Assembly (NCBI RefSeq): GCF_001642575.1
Contig: NZ_LXNG01000005.1
Location: forward strand, 1 to 64,000
Origin: Xanthomonas floridensis
GTDB taxonomy: Bacteria > Pseudomonadota > Gammaproteobacteria > Xanthomonadales > Xanthomonadaceae
Reading direction: 5' to 3'
DNA length: 64,000 bases
The notes beneath the pieces are model-generated. The model made no database searches, was not told the origin of the DNA, and saw only the letters and a program-made list of their open reading frames with translations. Numbering within the stretch: the first letter of the stretch is position 1; the number at the start of each line of letters is the position of its first letter. A program made the position numbers and the translations under genes. Positions 7,990-16,366 of the stretch are shown piece by piece.

Positions 7990-9801
7990 TCAGCGCGCGG
8001 ATGCGGCCTTTTTCGTTTCCGCAGCCTTGCCGTTGATGGCGCCAGATTCGCCGTCGGCCGGCTGCGCCGTGGTCGCAGTGGCGGCTGGTTTGCCGGCCAT
8101 CATGCGGTCGCGCGCGGCCTTGAACGGATTGCCTGCATACCAGTTCGGCCAGCGTCCACCCACTGCCACTTCCTTGCCCACGCTGTACATCGCCTGCAGG
8201 TCTTCGATGGTGCCGTCCAGTTTCCAGGTGGCTGCATCGTATTGGTCGCCGGGTGCATGGTAGCGATGGCGGCCGTAGTCCTCGGCCGCTGCACGCCCGG
8301 CCGCGGTACCGCCGTCGCGCAGGTCTTCCCCGCCGTCGGCATATAGCGCCGGCACGCCGGCCTTGGCGAAGTTGAAGTGGTCCGAGCGGAAATATGAGCC
8401 GCTTTCCGGCGTGGCCTCGGCGTGCAGCGTGCGGCCCTGCATCGCGGCGATCGGCTTGAGGATGTCCTCCAGCTCCGAACTGCCCATGCCCACCACGGTC
8501 ATGTCGCGCGCGCGGCCGGCCACCGACATCGCATCGATGTTGATCACCGCGGCGATCTTGTCCAGCGGGAAGCTCGGGTTGGCGACGTAATACTTGGAGC
8601 CGAGCAGGCCGGATTCTTCCAGGGTCACCGCCACGAACACCACCGACCGCTCCGGCTTGGGGTCCTGATGCGCGAATGCATCGGCGATTTCCAGGATGCC
8701 GGCCACGCCGGTGGCGTTGTCCACCGCGCCGTTGTAGATGTTGTCGCCGCTCTCGCCCGGGTGCTTGCCCAGGTGATCCCAGTGCGCCATGTACAGCACC
8801 GCCTCGTCGGCATGACTGGTGCCCGGCAGCACGCCGACCACGTTGCGCGAAGTCTTTTCAGCGATGCTGCTCTTCAGGTCCACCGACCAGCTGGCCTTTA
8901 GCGGCACCGGCTTGAAGCCGCGCTTGCCGGCATCCTTGTAGGCCTGCGCCAGGTCCAGCCCGGCGTTGGCGAACAGCTGCTTGGCGGTGTCGGCGCTGAT
9001 CCAGCCCTGCACCGGCAGGCGCGGGTCCGGGTCGTCCTTGGCCGGCAGATCGTATTGCGGGCCGGACCAGGAATTCTTGACCACATCCCAGCCGTAACTG
9101 GCGCCGGGCGTGTCGTGCACGATCAACGCCGCCGCTGCGCCCTTGCGCGCGGCTTCTTCGAATTTGTAGGTCCAGCGCCCGTAGTAAGTCATGCGCTTGC
9201 CGTCGAACAGCTTGGGGTCATTGCTGTGGAAGCCGGGGTCGTTGACGAACATCACCACCGTCTTGCCCTTCCAGTCCTGGCCGGCGTAATCGTTCCACTG
9301 CTGCTCGGGCGCATCCACGCCGTAGCCGACGAAGACCAGTTCGCTGTTGTCCAGCTTGATCTCCGGCTGGCCGGTGCGCGTGCCCACTACGATGTCGGTG
9401 CCGAAGGCGAGGGTGCGGGTCTGCTCGCCGCTGCGCAGGCTGGGCGCGGTAGCCGCATCGGCGGTGGTTTCCACCATCGGCACGTCCTGGAACCAGCTGT
9501 CGCCATTGCCCGGCTGCAAGCCGATGCGCTGCATCTGGTCGCGGATGTAGGTGACGGTCTTTTCCTCGCCGGGCGTGCCCGGGCCGCGCCCTTCGAACGC
9601 ATCCGAGGCCAGCGTCTTGACCAGCTCGGCGAAGTCGCCGCTGGTCAACTCCGGCGAGAACGCGTGCCGGCTGACCGGAGCGTTGGGCGCGACATCGGCT
9701 GGCGTCTGCGTCACCGGGGTGGCCGGCGCCTCGGCCGATTCGCGCTTGCAACCGGCCACGGCCAGGGTCGCAGCCAGGCACAACAGGATCTTGCGGGGCA
9801 T
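7990..9801 (-). CDS. M28-family zinc aminopeptidase, lipoprotein
   Basis: 603 residues. A lipobox LAVAGC (Cys18) predicts a lipid-anchored protein. A PA-like insert occupies roughly 140-310. The M28 di-zinc catalytic core follows, with His340 and Asp342 (AHWDHLG), Asp361 (GAVDNATG), Glu395/Glu396 (LEESG), Asp423 (NIDAM) and His515 (YHAPGD), so all ligands are present. It should remove N-terminal residues from peptides in the cell envelope. The C-terminal 60 residues are Ala/Thr/Lys-rich and low in complexity. It follows the VNG-repeat gene with a 55-base gap on the same strand, so it may be co-transcribed. The gap holds an unusual hairpin that covers the ribosome site and start codon (9800-9830). 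Confidence 0.92.
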   Translation of the reverse strand: MPRKILLCLAATLAVAGCKRESAEAPATPVTQTPADVAPNAPVSRHAFSPELTSGDFAELVKTLASDAFEGRGPGTPGEEKTVTYIRDQMQRIGLQPGNGDSWFQDVPMVETTADAATAPSLRSGEQTRTLAFGTDIVVGTRTGQPEIKLDNSELVFVGYGVDAPEQQWNDYAGQDWKGKTVVMFVNDPGFHSNDPKLFDGKRMTYYGRWTYKFEEAARKGAAAALIVHDTPGASYGWDVVKNSWSGPQYDLPAKDDPDPRLPVQGWISADTAKQLFANAGLDLAQAYKDAGKRGFKPVPLKASWSVDLKSSIAEKTSRNVVGVLPGTSHADEAVLYMAHWDHLGKHPGESGDNIYNGAVDNATGVAGILEIADAFAHQDPKPERSVVFVAVTLEESGLLGSKYYVANPSFPLDKIAAVINIDAMSVAGRARDMTVVGMGSSELEDILKPIAAMQGRTLHAEATPESGSYFRSDHFNFAKAGVPALYADGGEDLRDGGTAAGRAAAEDYGRHRYHAPGDQYDAATWKLDGTIEDLQAMYSVGKEVAVGGRWPNWYAGNPFKAARDRMMAGKPAATATTAQPADGESGAINGKAAETKKAASAR

Positions 9802-9830
9802 CGGAACTCCTCGTGCAACGGAGTTCCGAT
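9800..9830 (-). promoter_or_regulatory. Hairpin sequestering the ribosome site and start codon of the M28 peptidase gene
   Basis: On the minus strand the mRNA can form a perfect 11-bp stem, AUCGGAACUCC with GGAGUUCCGAU, around a 9-base loop. The 3' arm contains the GGAG Shine-Dalgarno and the first two bases of the AUG at 9801. Translation should be low while it is closed. This resembles an RNA thermometer or a coupling device opened by ribosomes from the upstream gene, but the stem has no mismatches and no loop motif of known thermometers. Confidence 0.6.
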
Positions 9831-9856
9831 CTTAGAGCGTCCGTGTGGTGAGCGCG

Positions 9857-10513
9857 TCAGTCCTTGGGCGCCACGTCGCTGTCGAAGCTGCGGGCGGTGG
9901 CTCCGCTGACCGCACCGATTCTGGCGCTGCGGTGCACATACAGGTCCACCTCGCGCTCGAAACGCAGCGGGCCGTCGATCACCGCCTTGGGGCCGATCAC
10001 CACGCGCGGCTTGCGCGCCGGCTTGAACGAAAAACCGAAGTTCGGCTTGGTCACCGTGATGCCGCCATGCACATGCGAGCCCACCCCGACGGTGATGTCG
10101 CCATTGACCGTCTCGATGCCTTTGCCGAGCTCGGTTTCCACCAGGCCGACACTGCCGTTAACGGTTTCCACGCCGCCACTGACCTGGCTGCCGCGCTCCA
10201 CCAGCACGCTGCCGTTGACCGTTTCCAGCCCGCCGGACACGGTCACCTTCTGGCCCAGGGAGATCGCGCCGTTGACCGTGGACACACCGCCGGTGCGTGC
10301 GCCGTTGCCGATCTGGATACCCCCGTTGACGGTTTCCACGTCCTTGGTCTGCGCGCCGGCGCCGACCTCGATGGACCCGTTGACGGTCTCCAGGTCGCCA
10401 TACACCTTGCCGGCTTCGGCACTGATGCGGCCATTGACCTTGCTGATGTCGTCGTCGGCCCAGGCGCTCGCGCTGGCCAGGAACAATGTCAGAAGAAAAA
10501 CGTGGGGCTTCAT
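9857..10513 (-). CDS. Exported protein with seven VNG repeats
   Basis: 218 residues. Signal peptide about 1-19 (MKPHVFLLTLFLASASAWA). Next come seven imperfect repeats of about 18-19 residues, each starting with (E/S)TVNG followed by small and beta-branched residues. A C-terminal basic segment holds KPRVVIGPKAVIDGP. The spacing and composition suit a beta-solenoid, as in bactofilin-like or DUF4097-type adhesin folds, probably periplasmic or envelope-associated. The start is ATG 10513; the frame stays open further but the upstream part overlaps the promoter and coding region of the divergent EnvC-like gene. Function is not known. It probably heads a two-gene unit with the M28 peptidase. Confidence 0.75.
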   Translation of the reverse strand: MKPHVFLLTLFLASASAWADDDISKVNGRISAEAGKVYGDLETVNGSIEVGAGAQTKDVETVNGGIQIGNGARTGGVSTVNGAISLGQKVTVSGGLETVNGSVLVERGSQVSGGVETVNGSVGLVETELGKGIETVNGDITVGVGSHVHGGITVTKPNFGFSFKPARKPRVVIGPKAVIDGPLRFEREVDLYVHRSARIGAVSGATARSFDSDVAPKD

Positions 10514-10610
10514 GCTGAACCTCGCGCGGTAGCGGCAGTCTGGGACGTGGCGGCGATCACACCATGGGTGGCTACAATCGCGCACCTGCCTGAAGTCACT
10601 GGATCTTTCG

Positions 10611-11909
10611 TTGGCCTCTTCGCCCGCACCGCTGCCGCGCCCACCATTGGCCTTCGTCACCGGCCGTGGCCGCGCGTGGCTGGCCGCTGCCGCGTTGGCG
10701 TGCTCGCTGCTGGGCAGCGCCGGCGCGGCGGCGCAGAGCCAGCGCGAGACCGAGCGCAAGCTGCAGCAGCTGCGCGATGAGCTCAAGACCATCAGCGCCG
10801 ACCGGCGCGAGCTGGAAGGCAAGCGCGGCACCGCGGCCCAGCAACTGCGCCAGGCCGACGAAAAGGTCGCCAGGACCGCGCGTGCCCTGAGCGAAACCGA
10901 GGCGGCGATGCGCGCACAGGAACAGCATCTGTCCACGCTGCAGCAGGACCGTGCGCAATTACAGCGTGGCCTGCAGAACCAGCGCGCGCAGCTGGCCGCA
11001 TTGTTGCGCGCCGCCGACCAGGTGGGCCGCAACGCACCGTTGAAGGTCTTGCTGTCGCAGGACACCGTGGGCGATGCCACGCGCATGCTCGCCGATCACC
11101 GCTATGTGCAGAACGCACGCGCGCAGCGGATCCATGCGCTGACCACGCAACTGGATGCACTGGCCAAGGTGGAACAGGACATCGCCACCCGGCGCCAGGC
11201 ACTGGATGCCGCGCGCGCGCAGCAGAAGGCACAAGCCGCCACCTTGCAGAAAGACCGTTCGCAGCAGGCGGCTACCGTCGCGCAACTGGACGACCGCTAC
11301 AAACAACGTGCCGAGCGCGAAAAGGCGCTGGGCCAGGATGCCAAGTCGCTGGAGCAATTGCTCGCCAATCTGCGTGCGGCCGCGGCCAAGGCCGAAGCCG
11401 AACGCCGCGCGGCTGCAAAGCGCGCCGCCGCCGAGGCCGCTGCGCAGGCCAAACGCGGCAAGACCGATCGCCCGGAGCGTGCCGGCAAAACCCCGCCCAA
11501 GGTCATCGCCAGCGCACCTGCACCCAAGGTCGGTGGGCTCAGCTGGCCGGTGTCGGGCAATCTGCTGGCACGCTTCAATGCCACCTTGCCCGATGGGCAC
11601 ACCAGCAAGGGCGTGCTGATCGGCGCCCCCAAGGGCAGCACGGTCACTGCGGTGGCCGACGGCACGGTGGTGTTTTCCGACTGGATGACCGGCTACGGCA
11701 TGATCCTGATCGTGGACCACGGCAACGGCTACATGAGTCTGTACGCGCACAACGACACCTTGCTGCGCGATGCCGGCACGGCGATCAAGCGCGGCGAAGC
11801 AGTGGCCAAGGTCGGCAGTTCGGGCGGGCAGGGCGTGCCGGCGCTGTACTTCGAATTGCGGCGCAATGGGCAGCCCGTCGACCCGTCGAGCTGGTTGCAG
11901 CGGCGTTGA
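10611..11909 (+). CDS. envC: EnvC-like murein hydrolase activator (degenerate LytM/M23 domain)
   Basis: 432 residues: signal segment about 20-42, a long Gln/Ala/Arg-rich coiled coil (about 45-250), a basic Ala-rich hinge, and a C-terminal LytM (M23) domain from about 305. The zinc-binding motif of active LytM enzymes is absent: where they have HxGxD, this protein has SKGVLIGAP, as EnvC has WKGMVIGA. It should therefore activate division amidases (AmiA/B type) during daughter-cell separation, not cut peptidoglycan itself. The conserved YGMILIVDHGNGYMSLYAHN and VGSSGGQG blocks are present. No in-frame ATG precedes the coiled coil, so the start is probably TTG 10611. It is divergent from the VNG-repeat gene. 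Confidence 0.87.
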   Translation: MASSPAPLPRPPLAFVTGRGRAWLAAAALACSLLGSAGAAAQSQRETERKLQQLRDELKTISADRRELEGKRGTAAQQLRQADEKVARTARALSETEAAMRAQEQHLSTLQQDRAQLQRGLQNQRAQLAALLRAADQVGRNAPLKVLLSQDTVGDATRMLADHRYVQNARAQRIHALTTQLDALAKVEQDIATRRQALDAARAQQKAQAATLQKDRSQQAATVAQLDDRYKQRAEREKALGQDAKSLEQLLANLRAAAAKAEAERRAAAKRAAAEAAAQAKRGKTDRPERAGKTPPKVIASAPAPKVGGLSWPVSGNLLARFNATLPDGHTSKGVLIGAPKGSTVTAVADGTVVFSDWMTGYGMILIVDHGNGYMSLYAHNDTLLRDAGTAIKRGEAVAKVGSSGGQGVPALYFELRRNGQPVDPSSWLQRR

Positions 11910-12415
11910 CGCTGCCCAGTGGTGCGCCTGTGCCGACGCGGCGCATCGCATGGTGCGCGCCTGCGCTGCAGCGCGGTGACGCAGTGGTCGATCAGCGTCG
12001 GGGGTTCTCGGCCAGCGTCAGGTCATCGCATGGACCAGGCATTGTTCGCCAGTGCGTGGCAGCGGTATGCCACGGATGCAGCCTGTCTGGCCGCTGCGAG
12101 AGACCGACCGATCCGCGTGAACCTGCCGCGCCGTGGTGTCCGCCAACACACGGGGCAGTGCGTGAGGCCGCGTTCGATCGCTGACCCCACGGATGCAGCC
12201 AGACACCCATGCGCTGCACGCAGGCAGCAGGCCGCTGGCAGGTGCCTGCCTTCGCCCGGGCATCACGCACCCAACGTCCAAGCCGCCTGCCAGCTGGCCG
12301 CCACCGAACTGCCGCTGCCAGCTGCGCGCGATTCAACGCGGATTTACCGCTGCTTCGCGCATAATCCGGTCAGCTCCGTCGTGCGGGGCGTCTTGTCTCT
12401 TTGCCGGAGTGCTTC
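11910..12415. other. Gap between envC-like and ctpA-like genes
   Basis: 506 bases with overlapping short open frames on both strands that show no family features or ribosome sites. A CATAAT hexamer at 12360-12365 could be the -10 box of the following protease gene. Nothing else is recognised. Confidence 0.5.
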
Positions 12416-13945
12416 ATGCGCGTAGCCGTCCTGTCCGTTGCCCTGTCGCTGGCCTTGTTCGCGTCGCCTGGTTGGGCGCAGACCGCCCGTCCCGCCGCCG
12501 CCCAGGCCACTGCGGACGACCCGGAAGCCAATGAAGCCGCCGTCTCCAAGGTGCCGCTGGACGAAATCCGCCGCTTCGTGGCGGTGTACAACGCGGTCAA
12601 GCAGGCCTACGTCGACCCGGTCGAAGACAAGAAGCTGATGCACGCAGCCGTACGCGGCCTGCTCTCGGACCTGGATCCGCACAGCACCTATTTCGACAAG
12701 GAAGACGCCGAAGCCTTCGACGAGCAGGCCACCGGCGCCTACGACGGCATCGGCGTGGAGCTGCTGCAGCAACAGGACAACACGCTCAAGGTGATCGCGC
12801 CGATCGACGACACCCCGGCCGCGCGTGCCGGCATTCGCGCAGGCGATGTGATCGTGGCCATCGACGGCAAGCCGATCGATGCCAGCAAGGCGATGGAACC
12901 GCTGCGCGGCGAATCCGGCAGCAAGGTCACCTTGACCATCGTGCGCGACAAGGCGCCCAAGCCTTTCGATGTGACCCTGCAGCGCCAGACCATCCGCGTG
13001 GCCAGCGTGCGCAGCAAGTTGCTGGAGCCGGGCTATGGCTACATCCGCATCAGCACCTTCCAGGCCGATACCGGAGCCGATTTCCAGAAGAACCTCAAGC
13101 AGCTGCAGGCCGGCGGAAAACTGCGCGGACTGGTGCTGGATCTGCGCAGCAACCCGGGCGGGCTGCTGACCTCGGCGGTGCAGGTGGCCGACGATCTGCT
13201 GGACAAGGGCAACATCGTCAGCACCCGCGGGCGCATCTCCATCAGCGATGCCAAGTTCGATGCCACCCCGGGCGACCTGCTCGGCGGCGCACCGGTGGTG
13301 GTGCTGGTGGACGCCGGCTCGGCCAGCGCATCGGAAGTGCTGGCCGGCGCGCTGCGCGACAACCAGCGCGCGCGCATCATCGGCAGCCGCACCTTCGGCA
13401 AGGGCTCGGTGCAGACCGTGCTGCCGCTGGACAACGGCGACTCGGTCAAGCTCACCACTGCGCGCTACTACACGCCCAGCGGCAAGTCGATCCAGGCCAG
13501 CGGCATCGTGCCGGAAGTTCAGCTGATGCCCGAACCGCAGCCGGGCGATGCGGATGTGCCGGCCAGCCTGGCCGACTACAGCGAAGCCACCTTGCCGGGC
13601 CATCTGCGTGGCGATGACGAAGGCGAGGAGGGCTACAGCGCCGGCGACGTGCTGCCGGGCGATGGTCCGATTGCCGCGGCCCTGTCCGAACTCAAGCAGC
13701 CCGGCTCTGCCGCCAAGGCGCAAGCCGCGCTGAAGGCCAAGGCCCAGGCGGCACAGAAAGCAAAGGCCGCCGCCAAGCCTGCAACCGAGGCGAAGCCGGC
13801 GGCAGCGCGTCCGGCGGCACCCGACAAGGCCAAACCGGCCGCACCGGGCGAGAAGCAACAGCCCGCCACACCCGCCGAACCGGCACCGCCTGCACAACCG
13901 GCGGCTGCGACGGACAAGCCGGCGGCGACCGAGCCTGCGAAGTAA
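12416..13945 (+). CDS. ctpA: C-terminal processing protease, S41 family
   Basis: 509 residues. Signal peptide about 1-21. A helical cap region is followed by a PDZ domain (about 105-195; YDGIGVEL to TLQRQ) and the S41 core. The Ser/Lys dyad is Ser304 (GSASASE) and Lys329 (FGKGSVQT), at the normal 25-residue spacing. Such periplasmic proteases trim the C-termini of envelope proteins and control peptidoglycan hydrolases. A gene of this kind directly downstream of an envC homologue is a common arrangement and suggests a shared role in cell-wall remodelling. The C-terminal 90 residues are a low-complexity Ala/Pro/Lys tail with no known role. The start at 12416 has GGAG at 12406-12409. Confidence 0.93.
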   Translation: MRVAVLSVALSLALFASPGWAQTARPAAAQATADDPEANEAAVSKVPLDEIRRFVAVYNAVKQAYVDPVEDKKLMHAAVRGLLSDLDPHSTYFDKEDAEAFDEQATGAYDGIGVELLQQQDNTLKVIAPIDDTPAARAGIRAGDVIVAIDGKPIDASKAMEPLRGESGSKVTLTIVRDKAPKPFDVTLQRQTIRVASVRSKLLEPGYGYIRISTFQADTGADFQKNLKQLQAGGKLRGLVLDLRSNPGGLLTSAVQVADDLLDKGNIVSTRGRISISDAKFDATPGDLLGGAPVVVLVDAGSASASEVLAGALRDNQRARIIGSRTFGKGSVQTVLPLDNGDSVKLTTARYYTPSGKSIQASGIVPEVQLMPEPQPGDADVPASLADYSEATLPGHLRGDDEGEEGYSAGDVLPGDGPIAAALSELKQPGSAAKAQAALKAKAQAAQKAKAAAKPATEAKPAAARPAAPDKAKPAAPGEKQQPATPAEPAPPAQPAAATDKPAATEPAK

Positions 13946-14073
13946 GCCGGGTCATTGGCTGGCGCGCGCAGTGGTGAGGTAAGGACGGGTGGCGCAAAGG
14001 ACCGCGGTGTCGCCTGGATACCAGCGGGGCGGGGAGCAGCTGCGTCATACCCGGCCAGCCGCGCAATCAAGTG

Positions 14074-15060
14074 CTAACGCGCCACACCCAGTGCGTCAGG
14101 ATTGACCAGATTGCGCGGTGCGCCAGCGGCGAACGCCAGCACGTTGTCGAACGCGGCCTCGAAATACTGCTCGTAGCTGTCGCGCTCCACATAGCCCAGA
14201 TGCGGCGTGGCCAGCACGCGCGGATGCTGCAGCAGGGCATCGCGCGCATCGAGCACGGGCTCGCGCTCGAAGACATCCACGGCCGCCTGCGCAGGCCGGC
14301 CGGTCTCCAGCGCGGCCAGCAAGGCACCGGGAGCGATCAGTTCGGCGCGGCTGGTGTTGACCAGCAAGGCATCGGTGCGCATGCGCGCCAGATCCTGCAC
14401 GGTGACCTGGTGGCGGGTCTGCGCGGTCAGCCGGCGATGCAGCGACAGCACATCGCTGCGTTCGAACAAGGCCTCGCGGCTGTCGGCGATGGCGAACCCA
14501 TCGCGCGCCGCCTGCGCGCACGATGCTTCGCCGCCCCACACCAGCACCTGCATGCCGAATGCGCGCCCGAATTGCGCCGCGCGTTGGCCGATGCGTCCGT
14601 AGCTCCAGATGCCCAATGTGCGCCCATGCAGCACGCGGCCCAGCCCGGGATCGCCAAGCGCCTGCCAGCGGCCCTGATGCAGGGCCCGCTGGTAGTCGCG
14701 CAGGCGACGGCTGGCCGACAGGATCAGCGCCCAGGTCAGTTCGGCCGGCGCCACCGGCGAGCCCACGCCTTCGGCCACCGCCACGCCGAACTGCGTGCAG
14801 GCAGCCACGTCCACATGCGCGCCGACGCGCCCGGTCTGGCTGATCAACCTGAGCCGTGGCAACCGCCGCAGCAGCGTGGCATCCACGCGCGTGCGCTCGC
14901 GGATCAGCACCAGCGCATCGGCTTCGACCAGGCGCTCGGCCCATTCGTTGGGATCGGTGGCCAGCGCGCCGAGGACCTGCACGTCATGCCCCTGCAAGCG
15001 CTGCAGGCAGTGCAGCTGACGCACGGCGCCCTGGTAGTCGTCGGGCACCACAATGCGCAT
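14074..15060 (-). CDS. D-2-hydroxyacid dehydrogenase family protein
   Basis: 328 residues in the NAD-dependent D-isomer 2-hydroxyacid dehydrogenase fold. A variant nucleotide-binding loop, LGIWSYGRIGQ, replaces the usual GxGxxG. Catalytic Arg is in LLVNTSRAELI and the late His in ATPHLGYV. The substrate could be a glycerate, lactate or phosphoglycerate-like acid and cannot be fixed. The GIWSYGRIG variant and TSRAEL motif match the uncharacterised branch rather than SerA or LdhA. Its ATG shares one base with the stop of the DUF1820 gene upstream (TGATG), so the two are translationally coupled. The frame is open beyond 15060, but that part overlaps the DUF1820 gene. Confidence 0.87.
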   Translation of the reverse strand: MRIVVPDDYQGAVRQLHCLQRLQGHDVQVLGALATDPNEWAERLVEADALVLIRERTRVDATLLRRLPRLRLISQTGRVGAHVDVAACTQFGVAVAEGVGSPVAPAELTWALILSASRRLRDYQRALHQGRWQALGDPGLGRVLHGRTLGIWSYGRIGQRAAQFGRAFGMQVLVWGGEASCAQAARDGFAIADSREALFERSDVLSLHRRLTAQTRHQVTVQDLARMRTDALLVNTSRAELIAPGALLAALETGRPAQAAVDVFEREPVLDARDALLQHPRVLATPHLGYVERDSYEQYFEAAFDNVLAFAAGAPRNLVNPDALGVAR

Positions 15061-15380
15061 CAGCGTGGCTTGCCCGGCAGCGGGAAGGGGGTAACCACCT
15101 TGTCGCCGGTGGCCGCATCGCGGATCACCGACTGGCCCTTCTTTTCCACCTCTTCGATGCGCACGATGCTCTGCATCGGCAAGTGCAGGGTTCGGGTATT
15201 GCCGAACTCCTCGCGCAGGCGTTCTTCGGTGGGGTCTACCACCAGCCCATCGTGCACATCGAACACCAGTTCGCCAATCTGGTTGAAGCCCCACAGATGG
15301 CTGCCGGTCACTTCGCGTGCGTAGAGCTCATACACCTTGCCGTGATTGAGGAAGGTGACTTTGTACAAAGGCTTGACCAT
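15060..15380 (-). CDS. DUF1820 family protein
   Basis: 106 residues, no signal peptide. It begins MVKPLYKVTFLNHGKVYELY and contains WGFNQIGELVF and the basic region around IVRIEEVEKKG, features of the DUF1820 family of small gammaproteobacterial cytosolic proteins of unknown function. The start at 15380 is favoured over the in-frame start 15 codons upstream because homologues begin there. Its stop overlaps the start of the dehydrogenase gene by one base, so they form an operon. Confidence 0.85.
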   Translation of the reverse strand: MVKPLYKVTFLNHGKVYELYAREVTGSHLWGFNQIGELVFDVHDGLVVDPTEERLREEFGNTRTLHLPMQSIVRIEEVEKKGQSVIRDAATGDKVVTPFPLPGKPR

Positions 15381-15455
15381 GCGCCGATTATAGGCGCGCC
15401 AGTGCAGTGGACGCAGCGCGCACACGACTTGGCACGCGCATGCAGTCGCGCCGCG

Positions 15456-16148
15456 CTAGAACCCGTGCCGCTTGCGCAGGCGCCGGGCGATGGCCGCGCG
15501 CACATACAGCCCATAGACGATGCCGAACACGAAGCCGGCGATATGTGCCGACCACGCCACCATGCCGAACGCCGGGCCGATATAGGCGAACACCACCTGC
15601 AGCAGTGCCCAGGCACCGATCAGCAGCGGCGCCGGCACCCGGATGAACTCCAGGAACAGCCCCAGCGGCAGCACGACCCCCAGCTTGGCGCCGGGAAACA
15701 ACGCCAGGTAGGTACCGATCAAGGCCGATACCGCGCCCGAGGCGCCGATGATCACCCGGTCGGGCGTGCCGATCGCAAAGATCGCCGCCAGGTTGGACGC
15801 CGCGCCGCCCACCAGGAACAGCAACAGCAGCCGCCACGGCCCCAGGATGCGTTCGGCCGGCAATCCGAAGATCAGCAGGAACACCAGGTTGCCGAGCAGG
15901 TGCGACCAATCGGCGTGCAGGAACAGCGCCGTGAACAGCCGCAGCACGCTGCCGTCGCGCAGCGTCGCCCACCAGTCGCCCAGGTTGGACACGCCGCTGG
16001 ACAGCGCGCCCCAGTCCAGCCACAGCGTATTGCGCGCCTCGCCCGGCCGGCTGATCGACCACAGGTAGGCCAGCCACACCGTGGCGAACAACAGCGGCAC
16101 CGCCCAGCGCCGGGTGGGTTTCTTGCGGGAGGGGAGGGAGACGAACAT
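15456..16148 (-). CDS. Rhomboid family intramembrane serine protease
   Basis: 230 residues with about six membrane segments. Rhomboid features are the HADWSHLLGN loop (His-x-x-x-x-His-x3-Asn), the catalytic Ser in GASGAVSALIG and the catalytic His in WSAHIAGFVFG. It should cleave membrane-spanning substrates in the inner membrane. ATG 16148 (MFVSLPSRKK) is taken as the start because a positively charged N-terminus follows; the in-frame codons upstream lack a ribosome site. It lies upstream of the DUF1820 gene with a 75-base gap. A second, unrelated-looking rhomboid is at 51919-52704. Confidence 0.9.
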   Translation of the reverse strand: MFVSLPSRKKPTRRWAVPLLFATVWLAYLWSISRPGEARNTLWLDWGALSSGVSNLGDWWATLRDGSVLRLFTALFLHADWSHLLGNLVFLLIFGLPAERILGPWRLLLLFLVGGAASNLAAIFAIGTPDRVIIGASGAVSALIGTYLALFPGAKLGVVLPLGLFLEFIRVPAPLLIGAWALLQVVFAYIGPAFGMVAWSAHIAGFVFGIVYGLYVRAAIARRLRKRHGF

Positions 16149-16366
16149 CGGAGTCGCACAATAGCCGGTCCACGGGCCTGAACCCAGCCCCAATCCAGCC
16201 GCGCGTTCAGGACTAAAGTCGTTATTGTTCGGTTAATCGTGGTGGGTATACTGCGTACGGCGTCGTATGTCGGGGGGGGGTCTCCGGCGCGCTCCAGGCA
16301 CTGGATTGGTGCTGGGCGCGGGCGCTGAACCGACCATTGCAGTCTTTATCCGGAGAGCTACAACTC

